Source: Thioploca ingrica
GTDB lineage: Bacteria > Pseudomonadota > Gammaproteobacteria > Beggiatoales > Beggiatoaceae
Length of the DNA stretch: 64,000 nt
Assembly: GCA_000828835.1 (NCBI GenBank)
Contig: AP014633.1
Coordinates: 2,728,001-2,792,000 of the forward strand
Reading direction: 5' to 3'
The translations under genes and the position numbers were made by a program. Of this stretch, positions 17,279-26,902 are shown piece after piece. Within the stretch, counting starts at the first letter, position 1, and each line of letters opens with the position of its first letter. Under the pieces are notes generated by a model, which saw nothing but the letters and a program-made list of their open reading frames with translations, made no database searches and was not told the DNA's origin.

Positions 17279-18616
17279 CTACCGCCGTCATCCATGCCCG
17301 CGTCAGCACTGACGAACAAGCTGCTGAACAACTACCGATAAAAAGCCAGGTGGATGCCGATTATGCCTGGGCGGAGAAGTTGGGCGCTAAGGTTGGCCAG
17401 GTGTTTATTGAAGAAGGAGCGTCGGGTCGATCAATGCACCGGGGGGTGTTCCTTAATGCCATTCAGTATTGCGAAAAGCATAAGGTTAAATACTTCATTA
17501 CTTGGGATGCGTTTCGTTTTTCACGTCAGTCCAGGGGAAGTCATTCAGCCAGTGTTTTCAAGGAGCGCTTAGCGAGGGTGGGTACACAGATTGTGTATTC
17601 CTCGTCGGGGCTAACGGTTGATCTTCGCACGCCGGAAGGCTTTTTGCGGGAGGGTATGGATGAGCTACTGGAATAAAGCCAGTGTTACAAGTGTACTTAG
17701 AAGTGAAGCCGTGATTGGGCGAACAGTTTTCAATCGGTATGACAAAACGCATGGCAAGCGCTTAAAAAGTGAAGATGAATGGATTCGAGTTGATAGCCAC
17801 GAGCCAGTAGTTGATATTGGCTCGTGGCAAATTGTTCAAGAAATGATGGATGAAGGAATGCAGCCGGCAAATACCGGGAGTCCAAAGAGCCAGCATTTAT
17901 TTACTGGTTTGTGTCGTTGCGCTAAGTGTGGCTCAGTTATGCAGGCTAAGAGCAGTCGAGGCGGTAAATATTATTATTATGAGTGTAGGGCTAAGGAAAA
18001 GTATGGTAGTTGTGATCAGAAAGGGATTAGGCTTGACAAACTTGAAAAGCTCTTAGTTGATACGCTTTGCAAGCGTGTTTTTAATCCTGATTCGTTGAAG
18101 AAAATCGTTAATGAAATTAATGAATTGTATGTTGAATATAATAAGGATAATAGCCAACAATGGCAGAAAATCGAGTGCCAATTGAAGACTTTAGATAAAG
18201 ATATCAATAATTTATTGGACGTGTTACAAGTCGTTGGAACAACAAAAGATGGTTCTCAAGAGATTATAGAAAGATTAAAGGTAAAGACTTTAGAAAAAAA
18301 TAAATTGGAGTCAGTCATGAGCAATAGAATAAGTCGAGGTAAGGCGGGTAAAGGTGGTGTTATCCTGGATAATGATATCCCTTCACTGAGTGAGTTTCTG
18401 ATTAAATCAATGAATGAAATAAAAGAACCTGCTAGAATTAGACAGTTTTTTTCGGCTTTTATAGAAAAAGTACTGGTGTCAGAAGTACAGATCGAATTAC
18501 TTTATAAGTCAGAAAGGATTATGAAACCAACAAGTTATATTGGTGTACCTAGTATGGTTGGGAAAAAGTTCAGTTGGCTCCCCGGGACGGGCTCGAACCG
18601 CCGACCCACTGGTTAA
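17275..18616 (+). pseudogene. Large serine recombinase with internal deletion, ending in tRNA-Asn
   Basis: The N-terminal catalytic domain (17275-17676, TTG start) has the resolvase pattern HARVSTDEQ (catalytic Ser), GASGR and WDAFRFSR. The product stops at GMDELLE. The other frame continues at WNKASVTSVLRSEAVIGRTV, a typical recombinase domain, then a zinc ribbon (CRCAKCG ... YECRAKEKYGSC) and a coiled coil. About 100 residues expected between the two parts are missing, so there is a deletion plus frameshift near 17670. The last ~14 residues (WLPGTGSNRRPTG) are encoded by the antisense of the tRNA-Asn 3' end. Likely integrase of the neighbouring element, now dead. Confidence 0.75.
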
Positions 18617-18650
18617 CAGCCAGTTGCTCTACCGACTGAGCTACCGAGGA
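18575..18650 (-). tRNA. tRNA-Asn (GTT)
   Basis: Reads on the minus strand from tcctcggtagctcagtcgg at 18650. The acceptor stem TCCTCGG pairs with CCGGGGA (one G-T pair). D-arm GCTC...GAGC, anticodon stem ACTGG/CCAGT with loop CTGTTAA (anticodon GTT), T-arm with GTTCGAGCC, discriminator G and encoded CCA. The 3' end faces the serine recombinase gene and overlaps its last codons, marking it as the attachment site of the element to its left. Confidence 0.95.
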
Positions 18651-18795
18651 ACGAAATAAGGATTACATCATAAACAAATTGTTAATTTATGTCAATATAG
18701 GCAGTATATCAAGTTGAGTTTCATTGAGTAAACCGTTATATTCACAAAATAGTGACATAACTCCTGCAGATTAAATCATTTTTAAAGTTTAGTAT

Positions 18796-20190
18796 ATGCT
18801 ACCTACTTTTGCTATCGTCGGTCGTCCCAATGTTGGGAAATCTACCTTATTTAATGTATTAACTAAAACCCGCAACGCCATAGTGGCTAATGAACCGAGT
18901 TTAACACGAGACCGTCAAGTGGGTCGTGGTCATATTGGCACCCATGATTATTGGGTCATTGATACCGGCGGACTAGAAGGTGAACCAGATGCGATGAATG
19001 AACTGATTACTCAACACGCCTGGTTAGCGATCCAAGAAGCACAAGGGGTATTATTTTTAGTTGATGGACGGAGTGGTCTAACTGCAGTAGATGAAAACAT
19101 CGCCGGGCAGTTGCGTCGATTCAATATCCCGATTCATTTAGTCATCAATAAAGCGGAAAATTTACTCCCCGAATTAGTCAGTGCCGAATTTCAGCTGTTA
19201 GGATTGGAAAACATTCATACCATTTCTGCGGCTCACCGTTGGGGCATTGATAGTTTGATGGAATCCGTGTTAGCGCCTTTCCCACCCAGTTCTAACGAAG
19301 CAGCGGATATCTCAGCAGAGGAAGGGATTAAAATCGCTATTGTTGGTCGCCCTAATGTGGGCAAATCAACGCTGGTTAATCGTTTATTGGGCTATGAGCG
19401 CGTTATCACTTTTGATCAACCAGGTACCACCCGCGATAGTATTTTTGTTCCCTTTGAACGCGAAGGGCAACGCTATACTTTAATCGATACGGCGGGGGTC
19501 AGACGACGAGCAAAAGTTTTTGAAACAATTGAAAAATTTAGTGTAATTAAGGCATTACAAGCGATTGAAGCCGCTCATGTCGTCATCATGGTACTTGATG
19601 CTCAGGAAGGCATGACGGATCAAGATGCCCATTTATTAGGTCATATCTTGACGAGTGGGCGTGCTTTAGTGATAGCGATTAATAAATGGGACGGGTTAGA
19701 ACCAAGCCACCGAGAACAAGTACGTTACCATTTAGGTAGAAAACTACATTTTGTTAATTTTGCCCAAATTCATTATATCTCTGCTTTGCATGGCAGTGGT
19801 GTGGGTCAATTATTAGGTGCAGTCAATACCGCTTGGCAAGCAGCGCATCAACCCATTAACACAGCCCAATTAAATCAAGTTTTACACCAAGCTATTAAAA
19901 ATCATCCACCCCCTTTGGTTCGGGGTAGACCCATTAAATTGCGTTATATACATCAAGGTGGACATCATCCCCCGGTATTCGTAATACATGGCAATCAAGT
20001 CAATGCGTTACCTGATTCCTATCAACGCTATTTAATTAATACTTTTCGGGAAGTTTTCGCCTTAGCCGGAACGCCCATCCGGTTAGAATTGAAGTCTGGA
20101 ACTAATCCTTATGAGGATCGTAAAAATATCCTAACACCCCGTCAACAAAGAAAACGTCAGCGCTTGTTGCAATACGTGAAAAAAAAGTAG
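18796..20190 (+). CDS. der: GTPase Der (EngA), ribosome assembly
   Basis: 464 residues, normal for Der. Two tandem GTPase domains with GRPNVGKS P-loops near residues 8-15 and 184-191, DTGG/DTAG switch II motifs, and NKAE and NKWD base-recognition motifs. A KH-like C-terminal domain follows ([20 protein letters not shown], then [15 protein letters not shown]). It acts in 50S subunit maturation. ATG 18796 gives the canonical start [12 protein letters not shown]. It follows the tRNA-Asn at a distance of about 145 bases on the other strand. Confidence 0.97.
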   Translation: MLPTFAIVGRPNVGKSTLFNVLTKTRNAIVANEPSLTRDRQVGRGHIGTHDYWVIDTGGLEGEPDAMNELITQHAWLAIQEAQGVLFLVDGRSGLTAVDENIAGQLRRFNIPIHLVINKAENLLPELVSAEFQLLGLENIHTISAAHRWGIDSLMESVLAPFPPSSNEAADISAEEGIKIAIVGRPNVGKSTLVNRLLGYERVITFDQPGTTRDSIFVPFEREGQRYTLIDTAGVRRRAKVFETIEKFSVIKALQAIEAAHVVIMVLDAQEGMTDQDAHLLGHILTSGRALVIAINKWDGLEPSHREQVRYHLGRKLHFVNFAQIHYISALHGSGVGQLLGAVNTAWQAAHQPINTAQLNQVLHQAIKNHPPPLVRGRPIKLRYIHQGGHHPPVFVIHGNQVNALPDSYQRYLINTFREVFALAGTPIRLELKSGTNPYEDRKNILTPRQQRKRQRLLQYVKKK

Positions 20191-20278
20191 AAGTCACCGG
20201 TTTCCATTGTTTCGTTTCACGCGCCGGCGTGGGAATGCGTGCACTATTAGCTACTAACTTAAGATATGAGATTATACT

Positions 20279-20554
20279 TTGACATATGAGGTCACATTTA
20301 CCGATATTGCCCTGGCAAGTCTCAAACGTTATCCACGCAAAGATCAAGACTTGATTTTAAAAAATATCGAAAAACTAGCCCTCAATCCCCTGCAAAAAAG
20401 CAACGTCAAAAAGTTGGTGAATTTTGATGTAGCTTATCGATTGCGAGTTGGGTATTACCGCATCTTGTTTGAACGAGATGACACATTAAAAATTATTGAT
20501 ATTATAGATATTGTCCAGCGTAAAGCAGCCTACCGGAGAAATAAAAAATGCTAG
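20279..20554 (+). CDS. RelE/ParE-family toxin
   Basis: 91 residues with the RelE pattern: FTDIALASLKRYPRKDQDLILKN, NPLQKSNVKKLVN..VAYRLRVGYYRILFERDD, and a C-terminal IVQRKAAYRR with basic residues expected at the active site of ribosome-dependent RNases. The only plausible start is TTG 20279. It overlaps the following antitoxin gene by 7 bases, toxin first. Confidence 0.85.
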   Translation: MTYEVTFTDIALASLKRYPRKDQDLILKNIEKLALNPLQKSNVKKLVNFDVAYRLRVGYYRILFERDDTLKIIDIIDIVQRKAAYRRNKKC

Positions 20555-20751
20555 AACAAGTTCAAATTATCAAGGAAAACGGTGAAGCTAAATTTGCCAT
20601 CATTGACTTTCAGGAATATCTGCAGATAAAAGAGTTACTCTCTAATCCTGAAAAACTAGAAGACTATTTGGATTATTGCTACATACAAACTGTAAAACAC
20701 CAATCCCGCCAAAAATTAAGTTTAACCGAAGTCAAACAAGAACTGGCTTAA
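20548..20751 (+). CDS. Antitoxin partner of the RelE-type toxin
   Basis: 67 residues, overlapping the toxin end. It begins MLEQVQIIKENGEAKFAIID with a Phd/RelB-like N-terminal strand region (EYLQIKELL), followed by a helical acidic C-terminus (KLSLTEVKQELA) that would wrap the toxin. Assigned mainly from position, size and the Phd-like start. Downstream (20765-20840) is a short repeat with cccctac...gtagggg that can form a hairpin. Confidence 0.75.
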   Translation: MLEQVQIIKENGEAKFAIIDFQEYLQIKELLSNPEKLEDYLDYCYIQTVKHQSRQKLSLTEVKQELA

Positions 20752-20763
20752 TGCTAACTAGTA

Positions 20764-20796
20764 CGTGGATTCGCCCCTACAAAGGTTTCGTAGGGG
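20764..20796. repeat. Short palindrome downstream of the TA pair
   Basis: gcccctac at 20773-20780 and its complement gtaggggc at 20790-20797 form a stem around aaaggtttc; gtttgccc follows. It may act as a bidirectional terminator between the antitoxin and the convergent gspD. Confidence 0.45.
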
Positions 20797-20853
20797 CAAA
20801 CAGAGGTGTTTGCCCTTAACTTACAGATGACGTGTCTACGTGGAAGTAAGAAG

Positions 20854-23154
20854 TTATTTACTAGAATGAGATGTCTCCGCTGATGAAGAAATATTATTTT
20901 TAGGCGGTGCTAGTGGTTGGTTGGGTTTATTAAAACCGAGTTCATTCACAAAGATATCTTGATCATTTAACAAAGCTGCGGTGGCTTGCATCCGTCTAAT
21001 AAAATCTTGCACGAGTGGGCGATTATCGATTTCCGGGTTGACAATCTGTGGCACAATGAGGAGGACTAATTCAGTACGCGTATCTTCCTGGTTAGTTGTG
21101 GAAAATAGGGTACTGCCAACGAGAGGAATATCTTTTAAGCCAGGTATCCCTTGGCTACTTTGATTTTTCTTAGTTTCAATTAAACCACCCATCACAATAG
21201 CATTATTATCCCGCACCACTACAGAGGTTTCTAGCTTACGTTGGACAAAAGATTGTAAATTCTGTGTGGTTCTGAGCCCTCCTAATTGTGATACTTCTTG
21301 ACTAATTTTCATGTTAATAATACCATCTTCGTTAATGCGTGGTGTTACCTTGAGCGTAATACCGGTATCTTTATATTGTACATCTGTTTGATAAGGATTA
21401 TTTAAAGCGGTGTTAGAAGTACTGTTATTATTCAGATTAATACTAGGAGTAACCAGTGATCCCACCGTCGGTTCACTAGAACCCACATTGATAGAGGCTT
21501 CCTCATTGTTCCGTACCAGGATGGAGGGACGCGACAAAATACTCGTATCACCCGTTGAAGCAATAAGATTCAATACCGCATTGAGACCTCCTGATAAATA
21601 GCCCAGTGTAAAGCCATCAAAACTGGGTAAAGGTAATAAGTTGTTTCCTGAAGCAGTACCTCTACGTGAGGTTGTAAAATTACCTCCCGGTACACTTAAG
21701 TCAGAACCCCCCACTAAGCGCTCATTAAATAATGCATACCAATCAATGCCAAATTTAGTAGCTTCTGTTAGGGTCACTTCGGCAATGACCACATTAACCA
21801 TCACTTCTTTAGGAACGTGATCTAAAAGATAAATCGTTTCTAGTAATTGCCGATAATCTCGGGGACTGGCTCGGATTAATAAGCTATTGGTATTCTCATC
21901 CGCTACAATATTAACTTTGAGTTCTGCAGAAACCGGTAATGTGCCCGTAGAAGTGGTCGTTGGGGTGATGGGTAAAGGTTTTTCTCGTTCCTCTTCTGGA
22001 GAAATTGGCGGTTTCTTCTCATTGCGCTTCATTTTTTCTTTTTCTTCTGCCGCTTTTTGATCTTCTAGCTTAAACACACTCGATAAAGTAGCAGCGATTT
22101 TACTGGCTTCTAGATTTTTAACTTTATAAATAAATACTTGTTCGCCACTATCTTCACTGCTCTCGTCTAAAATTTCTACCCAGGAAGCGACTTCGTTGAA
22201 ACCGCTGTTAGGTGGTGCTACCACGAGAATGGCGTTGATACGTTCTAATGCCACCGATTGATAAGTCGGTGGAGCGGTGCCATACAAAGCTTTCAGTATT
22301 TTATCTAATTCTGCTTGTACTTCGGTGGCTTTAGAATTGGCTAGCCGAAAGAGACGCATTCCCCGATGTAAAAATGGATCGGCATCCACGATATCAAGCA
22401 ACTTATTAACCCGTTCTAATTGTTGAGGTGTGGTAATAATGCCAATAATATTGAGAGTCGCTAAGGTAATCAGGCGACCTTTGGGTTGGATTAATGGCGT
22501 CAAAATCGCTTGTGCTGCTTCGACCGCGATAAAACGCAATGGCGTAATTTGCATGACCTCGGGTGAATCACTACTGGTCAATTTTTCGGGTGATAAGCTA
22601 ATATCGCCGGGTAAAGTGGGAGGCATCTTTTTTAAATGGTAAACCCCGCCCCGTTTTTCCATCGTAATACCGGCATCATTTAATAGCAATTTTAATAATG
22701 GCCATAAATCCTTTTTGGTCAATGGCTTATCTGGAGCAGTTCGTAAAGAAACTTTATCACCAATCGTGGGATCAATCACCAGACTAATTTTTAAAGAATC
22801 TGCTATTATTTCAAGGATTTGTCTCAAATCAGTTTGTTCAAAATCGAGTTGAATTTCATCTCCCTCAGATAAATCTAAATTGCTCGTATCTAACGTTTGC
22901 TCTGTCAAGGTAGTCGTGGTTGGTACTTGTCCCGCTTGGTTAACTTGTTTAAGCGGTTTAGCTTGAGAACGAGGCAATTCAGTAATCAGTGACTGTGCCA
23001 AGGTTGGTGATGTCACTGGTGGTGTTGAGGGCAGTGAAGTACTGAGCATTTCTGGTACCGAGACCGGTGGTTTACGTGTTGATGGAGTGATGGTACACGC
23101 TACTCCAAGGGTGCTACAGAAACAAACGACTGTTATTTTTGTCAAAAAACGCAT
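20854..23154 (-). CDS. gspD: Type II secretion secretin GspD
   Basis: 766 residues. The lipoprotein-type leader MRFLTKITVVCFCSTLGVAC has Cys at about 20. N-terminal secretin modules follow (LDFEQTDLRQILEIIADSL, then repeated N1/N2-type modules with VNKLLDIVDADPF and ERINAILVVAPP). A Pro/Glu/Lys-rich linker lies near residues 370-400, then the C-terminal secretin barrel (VNVVIAEVTLTEATKFGIDW, GNNAIVMGG-type motif, GIPGLKDIPLVGSTLF). It forms the outer-membrane channel of the type II system. Last gene of the gspM-E-F-D block, 77 bases after gspF. The initial acidic tail (SSAETSHSSK) is poorly conserved. Confidence 0.93.
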   Translation of the reverse strand: MRFLTKITVVCFCSTLGVACTITPSTRKPPVSVPEMLSTSLPSTPPVTSPTLAQSLITELPRSQAKPLKQVNQAGQVPTTTTLTEQTLDTSNLDLSEGDEIQLDFEQTDLRQILEIIADSLKISLVIDPTIGDKVSLRTAPDKPLTKKDLWPLLKLLLNDAGITMEKRGGVYHLKKMPPTLPGDISLSPEKLTSSDSPEVMQITPLRFIAVEAAQAILTPLIQPKGRLITLATLNIIGIITTPQQLERVNKLLDIVDADPFLHRGMRLFRLANSKATEVQAELDKILKALYGTAPPTYQSVALERINAILVVAPPNSGFNEVASWVEILDESSEDSGEQVFIYKVKNLEASKIAATLSSVFKLEDQKAAEEKEKMKRNEKKPPISPEEEREKPLPITPTTTSTGTLPVSAELKVNIVADENTNSLLIRASPRDYRQLLETIYLLDHVPKEVMVNVVIAEVTLTEATKFGIDWYALFNERLVGGSDLSVPGGNFTTSRRGTASGNNLLPLPSFDGFTLGYLSGGLNAVLNLIASTGDTSILSRPSILVRNNEEASINVGSSEPTVGSLVTPSINLNNNSTSNTALNNPYQTDVQYKDTGITLKVTPRINEDGIINMKISQEVSQLGGLRTTQNLQSFVQRKLETSVVVRDNNAIVMGGLIETKKNQSSQGIPGLKDIPLVGSTLFSTTNQEDTRTELVLLIVPQIVNPEIDNRPLVQDFIRRMQATAALLNDQDIFVNELGFNKPNQPLAPPKNNISSSAETSHSSK

Positions 23155-23159
23155 AAATT

Positions 23160-23198
23160 CAGTTATCAGTGAACAGTTATCAGTGAGCAGTTATCAGT
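23160..23198. repeat. Triple cagttatcagtga direct repeat
   Basis: Three near-copies of cagttatcagtga in tandem between gspF and gspD. The same kind of repeat is common between genes in repeat-rich genomes. No function is evident; it may affect the gspF-gspD message. Confidence 0.7.
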
Positions 23199-23231
23199 AG
23201 TGAACCTCTAACAAGGGTAACTAATAACTGA

Positions 23232-24437
23232 TTAATATTTCATGTCATTAATGCTAAAAATAGCCGATAACATGGTGATGACGATAGCACCAACGATGAT
23301 ACCTAAGACGACAATCAGGAGTGGTTCTAATAAAGCCACTAATCTTGAAGTTTGTTGCTTAACGCTGGTATCAAAGTTTTCAGCCAATTTGTCTAAAATA
23401 GGGGCAGTACGACCGGATTCTTCTCCTACCGTGACTAATTGTGCTAATAACACGGGAAATTTACCTTCGTTAACTAATGCTTTCCCTAAACTCGTGCCAC
23501 CACGCACGGCTTCTTCAACTCGAGCTAAGCTATGGGCTAGAATTTGATTTTCCATAACACCTCTCGCAATATGTAATCCTTTGAGTAATGGAATCCCAGC
23601 ACCTAATAACGCACCTAATGTTCGACAAAACCGCGATGACTCGGCTTGCAAAATCAAGGTGCCTAATATAGGTAAGGATAACACGGTTTGATCACGTTGC
23701 AAGCGACGCTCAGGTGTGGCGTCCAATTGTCGCCAACCATACCAGAACAAAACCGGAATCAACAATAAACTCCAACCATAGCTTCGCAACCAGCGGCTCA
23801 ACCCCAATAATAAAGCCGCTGAAGGTGGCATATTGGACCCCATATCTTCAAAGATGGTCGCAAATGAAGGGACTACAAATGCCATTAATAAGACCACACT
23901 ACTTAATCCGACCACCGCTAGAATCGCTGGATAAATTAATGAAGAAATAATATTGCGTTTGGCTTCATCCGCATTCGCTAGAAAATGAGCTAATTTGGGT
24001 AGTAATTGTTCTAAAATACCCCCTTCTTCACCAGCATGTACCATATTAACATAGATTCGTGAAAAGATATCCGTCCGCGTTCGCAGGGCATCTGCTAAAG
24101 TTTTACCTTCCTTAACTTCACGGCGCAAATTTTCAATTAATTCTTGCATAATTTGCTTGTCAGTAATCCCTTGCAGTAACCCTAACGCACGGTCCAGTGG
24201 CACATGGGCTTCAATTAAAGTACAAAGTCCATTGGTAAAATCAATGACATCACGATGGTTAATAGACTGTCGACCGAATAAACCGCTACCTTCGGATTGT
24301 TGTTCAACTTTAAGCGGTATTAATTGCCGACTTTGCAAAATAGCAACGACTTCTTGTTTGCTTTCTGCATTCAGTTGCCCATCTTTAATGTTACCGGTAA
24401 TATCACAAGCTTGATAGGTATATTGATGAATTGGCAA
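23232..24437 (-). CDS. gspF: Type II secretion inner-membrane protein GspF
   Basis: 401 residues, the usual length. The N-terminal start PIHQYTYQACDITGNIKDG is the typical GspF/PilC opening. Two T2SSF domains each end in membrane helices (IISSLIYPAILAVVGLSSVVLLMAFVVP and LLIVVLGIIVGAIVITMLSAIF). It contacts the ATPase GspE at the inner membrane. The 40-base gap to gspE suggests one operon. Confidence 0.95.
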   Translation of the reverse strand: MPIHQYTYQACDITGNIKDGQLNAESKQEVVAILQSRQLIPLKVEQQSEGSGLFGRQSINHRDVIDFTNGLCTLIEAHVPLDRALGLLQGITDKQIMQELIENLRREVKEGKTLADALRTRTDIFSRIYVNMVHAGEEGGILEQLLPKLAHFLANADEAKRNIISSLIYPAILAVVGLSSVVLLMAFVVPSFATIFEDMGSNMPPSAALLLGLSRWLRSYGWSLLLIPVLFWYGWRQLDATPERRLQRDQTVLSLPILGTLILQAESSRFCRTLGALLGAGIPLLKGLHIARGVMENQILAHSLARVEEAVRGGTSLGKALVNEGKFPVLLAQLVTVGEESGRTAPILDKLAENFDTSVKQQTSRLVALLEPLLIVVLGIIVGAIVITMLSAIFSINDMKY

Positions 24438-24476
24438 AATATTTCCTCTCTAACAAACGCGAATTCCTTGTTCTCT

Positions 24477-25931
24477 CTAGGTTGCTCTCGTGACCCGAAC
24501 AATTTCTTCTGGTGTTGTAATCCCTTGATAAAGTTTGCTTAACGCATCTTGTCGCAAGGTTCGTAATCCTTCTTTAATCGCTTGCTGACGAATTGCATTG
24601 GCATCACCATTACTATTGATAACATGACGCACACCATCGGAAGCAACCAGAAATTCATACAAACCTAATCGTCCTCGATAACCAGTATTAGCACAACGTT
24701 CACAACCCATCCCGCGAATGACCTCCGGCAATTGAAACGAATCAATTCCTAATAAATCGGCTTCTTCTTCAGAAAGGGGTTCTTGTTCCGCGCAATCGAG
24801 ACAAATTTTACGCACTAAACGTTGTGCCATCACCGCAATAATACTGGAACTGAGCAGATAAGTGTCGATTCCGATATCTTGCAAGCGGGTAATCGCTCCA
24901 GAGGCATCATTGGTATGTAAGGTAGAAAAAACTAAGTGACCGGTCAGTGCCGATTCAATCGCAATCTCCGCCGTTTCCCGATCCCGAATTTCACCAATCA
25001 TAATAATATCTGGATCTTGGCGGACGATGGAACGCAATCCCGCAGCGAAATTCAAGCCAATTTTAGAATTGACATGAATTTGGGTGATCCCTTCGAGCTG
25101 ATATTCGACTGGATCTTCAATGGTGATAATTTTTTGTTGCCCGGTATTAATTTTTTCTAAGGTAGCATATAAAGTGGTCGTTTTACCACTGCCGGTTGGT
25201 CCAGTCACTAACACAATGCCGTGCGGTTGATGAATCGCTTGTGAATAGGGTTTAAGGATATCCTGTGGCATCCCCAGTAGATCAAGACTCACCTTAACAT
25301 CGCCGCGATCTAAAATACGCAAGACAATGGATTCTCCATGTAGCCCAGGTAAAGTAGATACCCGCATATCCAGCGAGCGTTCTCCCATTTGATATTGAAT
25401 TCGTCCATCCTGAGGTAACCGTTTCTCACCAATATCTAAACGCGCCATCAATTTAACTCGAGAGGAAACTGACGGTTGTACCGATGCGGGTAAATGCTCC
25501 AAGTTGACCATTACGCCATCCACCCGACAGCGAACTTTCAGATATTTCTCTTCCGGTTCAAAGTGAATATCACTAGCGTTTAAATCTAAAGCACGTTCCA
25601 TTAAATGATTGACAATACGGATAATCGGTGCTTCCGAAGCTAAATCCTTAAGATATTCATTATCAAGTTGGTCTATATTTCTATTATCACCCGTACCATC
25701 CAATTCGGGAGCCAGTTTCGCACGCCAATGTTTTATTAAGCGTTCTACCTGATCCGGTTTGCCAATTTCAAAGCGAACGTGCGGACCGAGTAAAAAACGA
25801 ATTTTGGCGCGATCTTCAATCTCGGGTAAGGCGATATAGATCAAACAGGGATCATCGGGAAATTGTTCAACCGGGACGATATTCTTTTTCGATAGAAATT
25901 GGGTAAACAAGGGTAAACTTAGCGTATTCAT
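24477..25931 (-). CDS. gspE: Type II secretion ATPase GspE
   Basis: About 484 residues. An N-terminal N2E-type domain is followed by the ATPase core with Walker A GPTGSGKTTT (about residues 243-252), an Asp box (ITIEDPVEYQ), Walker B (DPDIIMIGEIRD) and His box (HLVFSTLHTND). A four-cysteine zinc motif lies between (CLDC ... CERC). It powers pseudopilus assembly in the cytoplasm. Two nearby ATGs (25940, 25931) are possible; 25931 gives the cleaner start MNTLSLPLF. Confidence 0.95.
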   Translation of the reverse strand: MNTLSLPLFTQFLSKKNIVPVEQFPDDPCLIYIALPEIEDRAKIRFLLGPHVRFEIGKPDQVERLIKHWRAKLAPELDGTGDNRNIDQLDNEYLKDLASEAPIIRIVNHLMERALDLNASDIHFEPEEKYLKVRCRVDGVMVNLEHLPASVQPSVSSRVKLMARLDIGEKRLPQDGRIQYQMGERSLDMRVSTLPGLHGESIVLRILDRGDVKVSLDLLGMPQDILKPYSQAIHQPHGIVLVTGPTGSGKTTTLYATLEKINTGQQKIITIEDPVEYQLEGITQIHVNSKIGLNFAAGLRSIVRQDPDIIMIGEIRDRETAEIAIESALTGHLVFSTLHTNDASGAITRLQDIGIDTYLLSSSIIAVMAQRLVRKICLDCAEQEPLSEEEADLLGIDSFQLPEVIRGMGCERCANTGYRGRLGLYEFLVASDGVRHVINSNGDANAIRQQAIKEGLRTLRQDALSKLYQGITTPEEIVRVTRAT

Positions 25932-25967
25932 CGTTATCATTCACGAATTAGAGTTTCGATAAAATAA

Positions 25968-26813
25968 TTACTCATGCTTTGTTTCTTCTGGTGGAACCTC
26001 TTCTTCTGGTGGTACTGAAGATAAATCCTCTTCTTCTAACAACCTCGCCTCTTCTGGTGATAGAGACAAATCTTCTGACGGGGAAGGGGTCGCTGGTGCT
26101 GGGGGCGGCGTGGTGGTGAGTTGCTCCGGTTTTGGAGGTAACGGCGTCGGTAAGCTAGTGGATGGTGCTGGTGACGACGGAGCGGCTTCATTGGGTTTGG
26201 GTGGCGGTGCTGATTGATCGGCTGGGCTAGGGGGTGAAGCCGGCGGTGGTACCTCTTCTGATTTTGATTCAACCGGGGTTGAAATCCGGCTAAAACCCGT
26301 CACTTTAATGGTACCGTTGAGTCGATCCTGGTAACTGCGAACCTCTAAACTAACCACTTTAAGATTTTCTGTAGCCTTTTCTAAAGCTTGTAGAAATGCC
26401 ATTAGCGTTCCAGAGTTGGCTTCAAATTGCATCGATTGAATAACTAATACCCATTCTCCAGAGTTAAAAGTCGTATCGGGCGGTTCCAAAGTTCTAAAGG
26501 TAATACCCGCTTCTTGAGCGAGTTGTTTGACTAAACCTTGCATTCTCGCACCCACTAATTCACGGGTACGACCAGCTAATAAACCCGCTTCGATTTTTTC
26601 TTGTTCCTGTTTAGCACGTTGATTTTCAGCTTTCCAATAATCTGCTTTTTTACCTAACTCTTCTTCACGAGCAATTTGTTGAGTTAAATCTTCAATAGAG
26701 GCTTGATAGTCACGATAAAACTTCCAAACTGTCGGTATCAGTTGAAACGGTAACATATAACCCATAAAAATCACTAGTGCAATTCGTAAAAGGCGTTTTT
26801 CTTTAGTTGTCAC
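25968..26813 (-). CDS. gspM: GspM/PilO-like type II secretion component
   Basis: 281 residues. A single N-terminal membrane helix (LLRIALVIFMGYMLPFQLIP) is followed by a coiled coil (YQASIEDLTQQIAREEELGK) and a periplasmic ferredoxin-like domain (FRTLEPPDTTF, then MQFEANSGTLMAFLQALEKA) like GspM/PilO. The C-terminal third is an extended Pro/Ser/Glu-rich tail without predicted fold, longer than in typical GspM. First gene of the block; 90 bases separate it from valS upstream on the same strand. Confidence 0.7.
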   Translation of the reverse strand: MTTKEKRLLRIALVIFMGYMLPFQLIPTVWKFYRDYQASIEDLTQQIAREEELGKKADYWKAENQRAKQEQEKIEAGLLAGRTRELVGARMQGLVKQLAQEAGITFRTLEPPDTTFNSGEWVLVIQSMQFEANSGTLMAFLQALEKATENLKVVSLEVRSYQDRLNGTIKVTGFSRISTPVESKSEEVPPPASPPSPADQSAPPPKPNEAAPSSPAPSTSLPTPLPPKPEQLTTTPPPAPATPSPSEDLSLSPEEARLLEEEDLSSVPPEEEVPPEETKHE

Positions 26814-26902
26814 TGATTTAATCTAGCCGTTATTTGCCAATTGATTTAATGGTAACCCTTTCATCCCCACCACGGATTAGCGTGGATATTTATCAATGTG
26901 AA

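Noticed and set aside
23160..23198. Triple direct repeat considered as a start of a CRISPR array.
   Set aside because: The units are adjacent, 13 bases long and have no spacers.
26036..26272. Basic His/Arg/Pro-rich frame overlapping the gspM tail.
   Set aside because: It is the shifted reading of a Pro/Ser/Glu-rich coding sequence; composition artefact.
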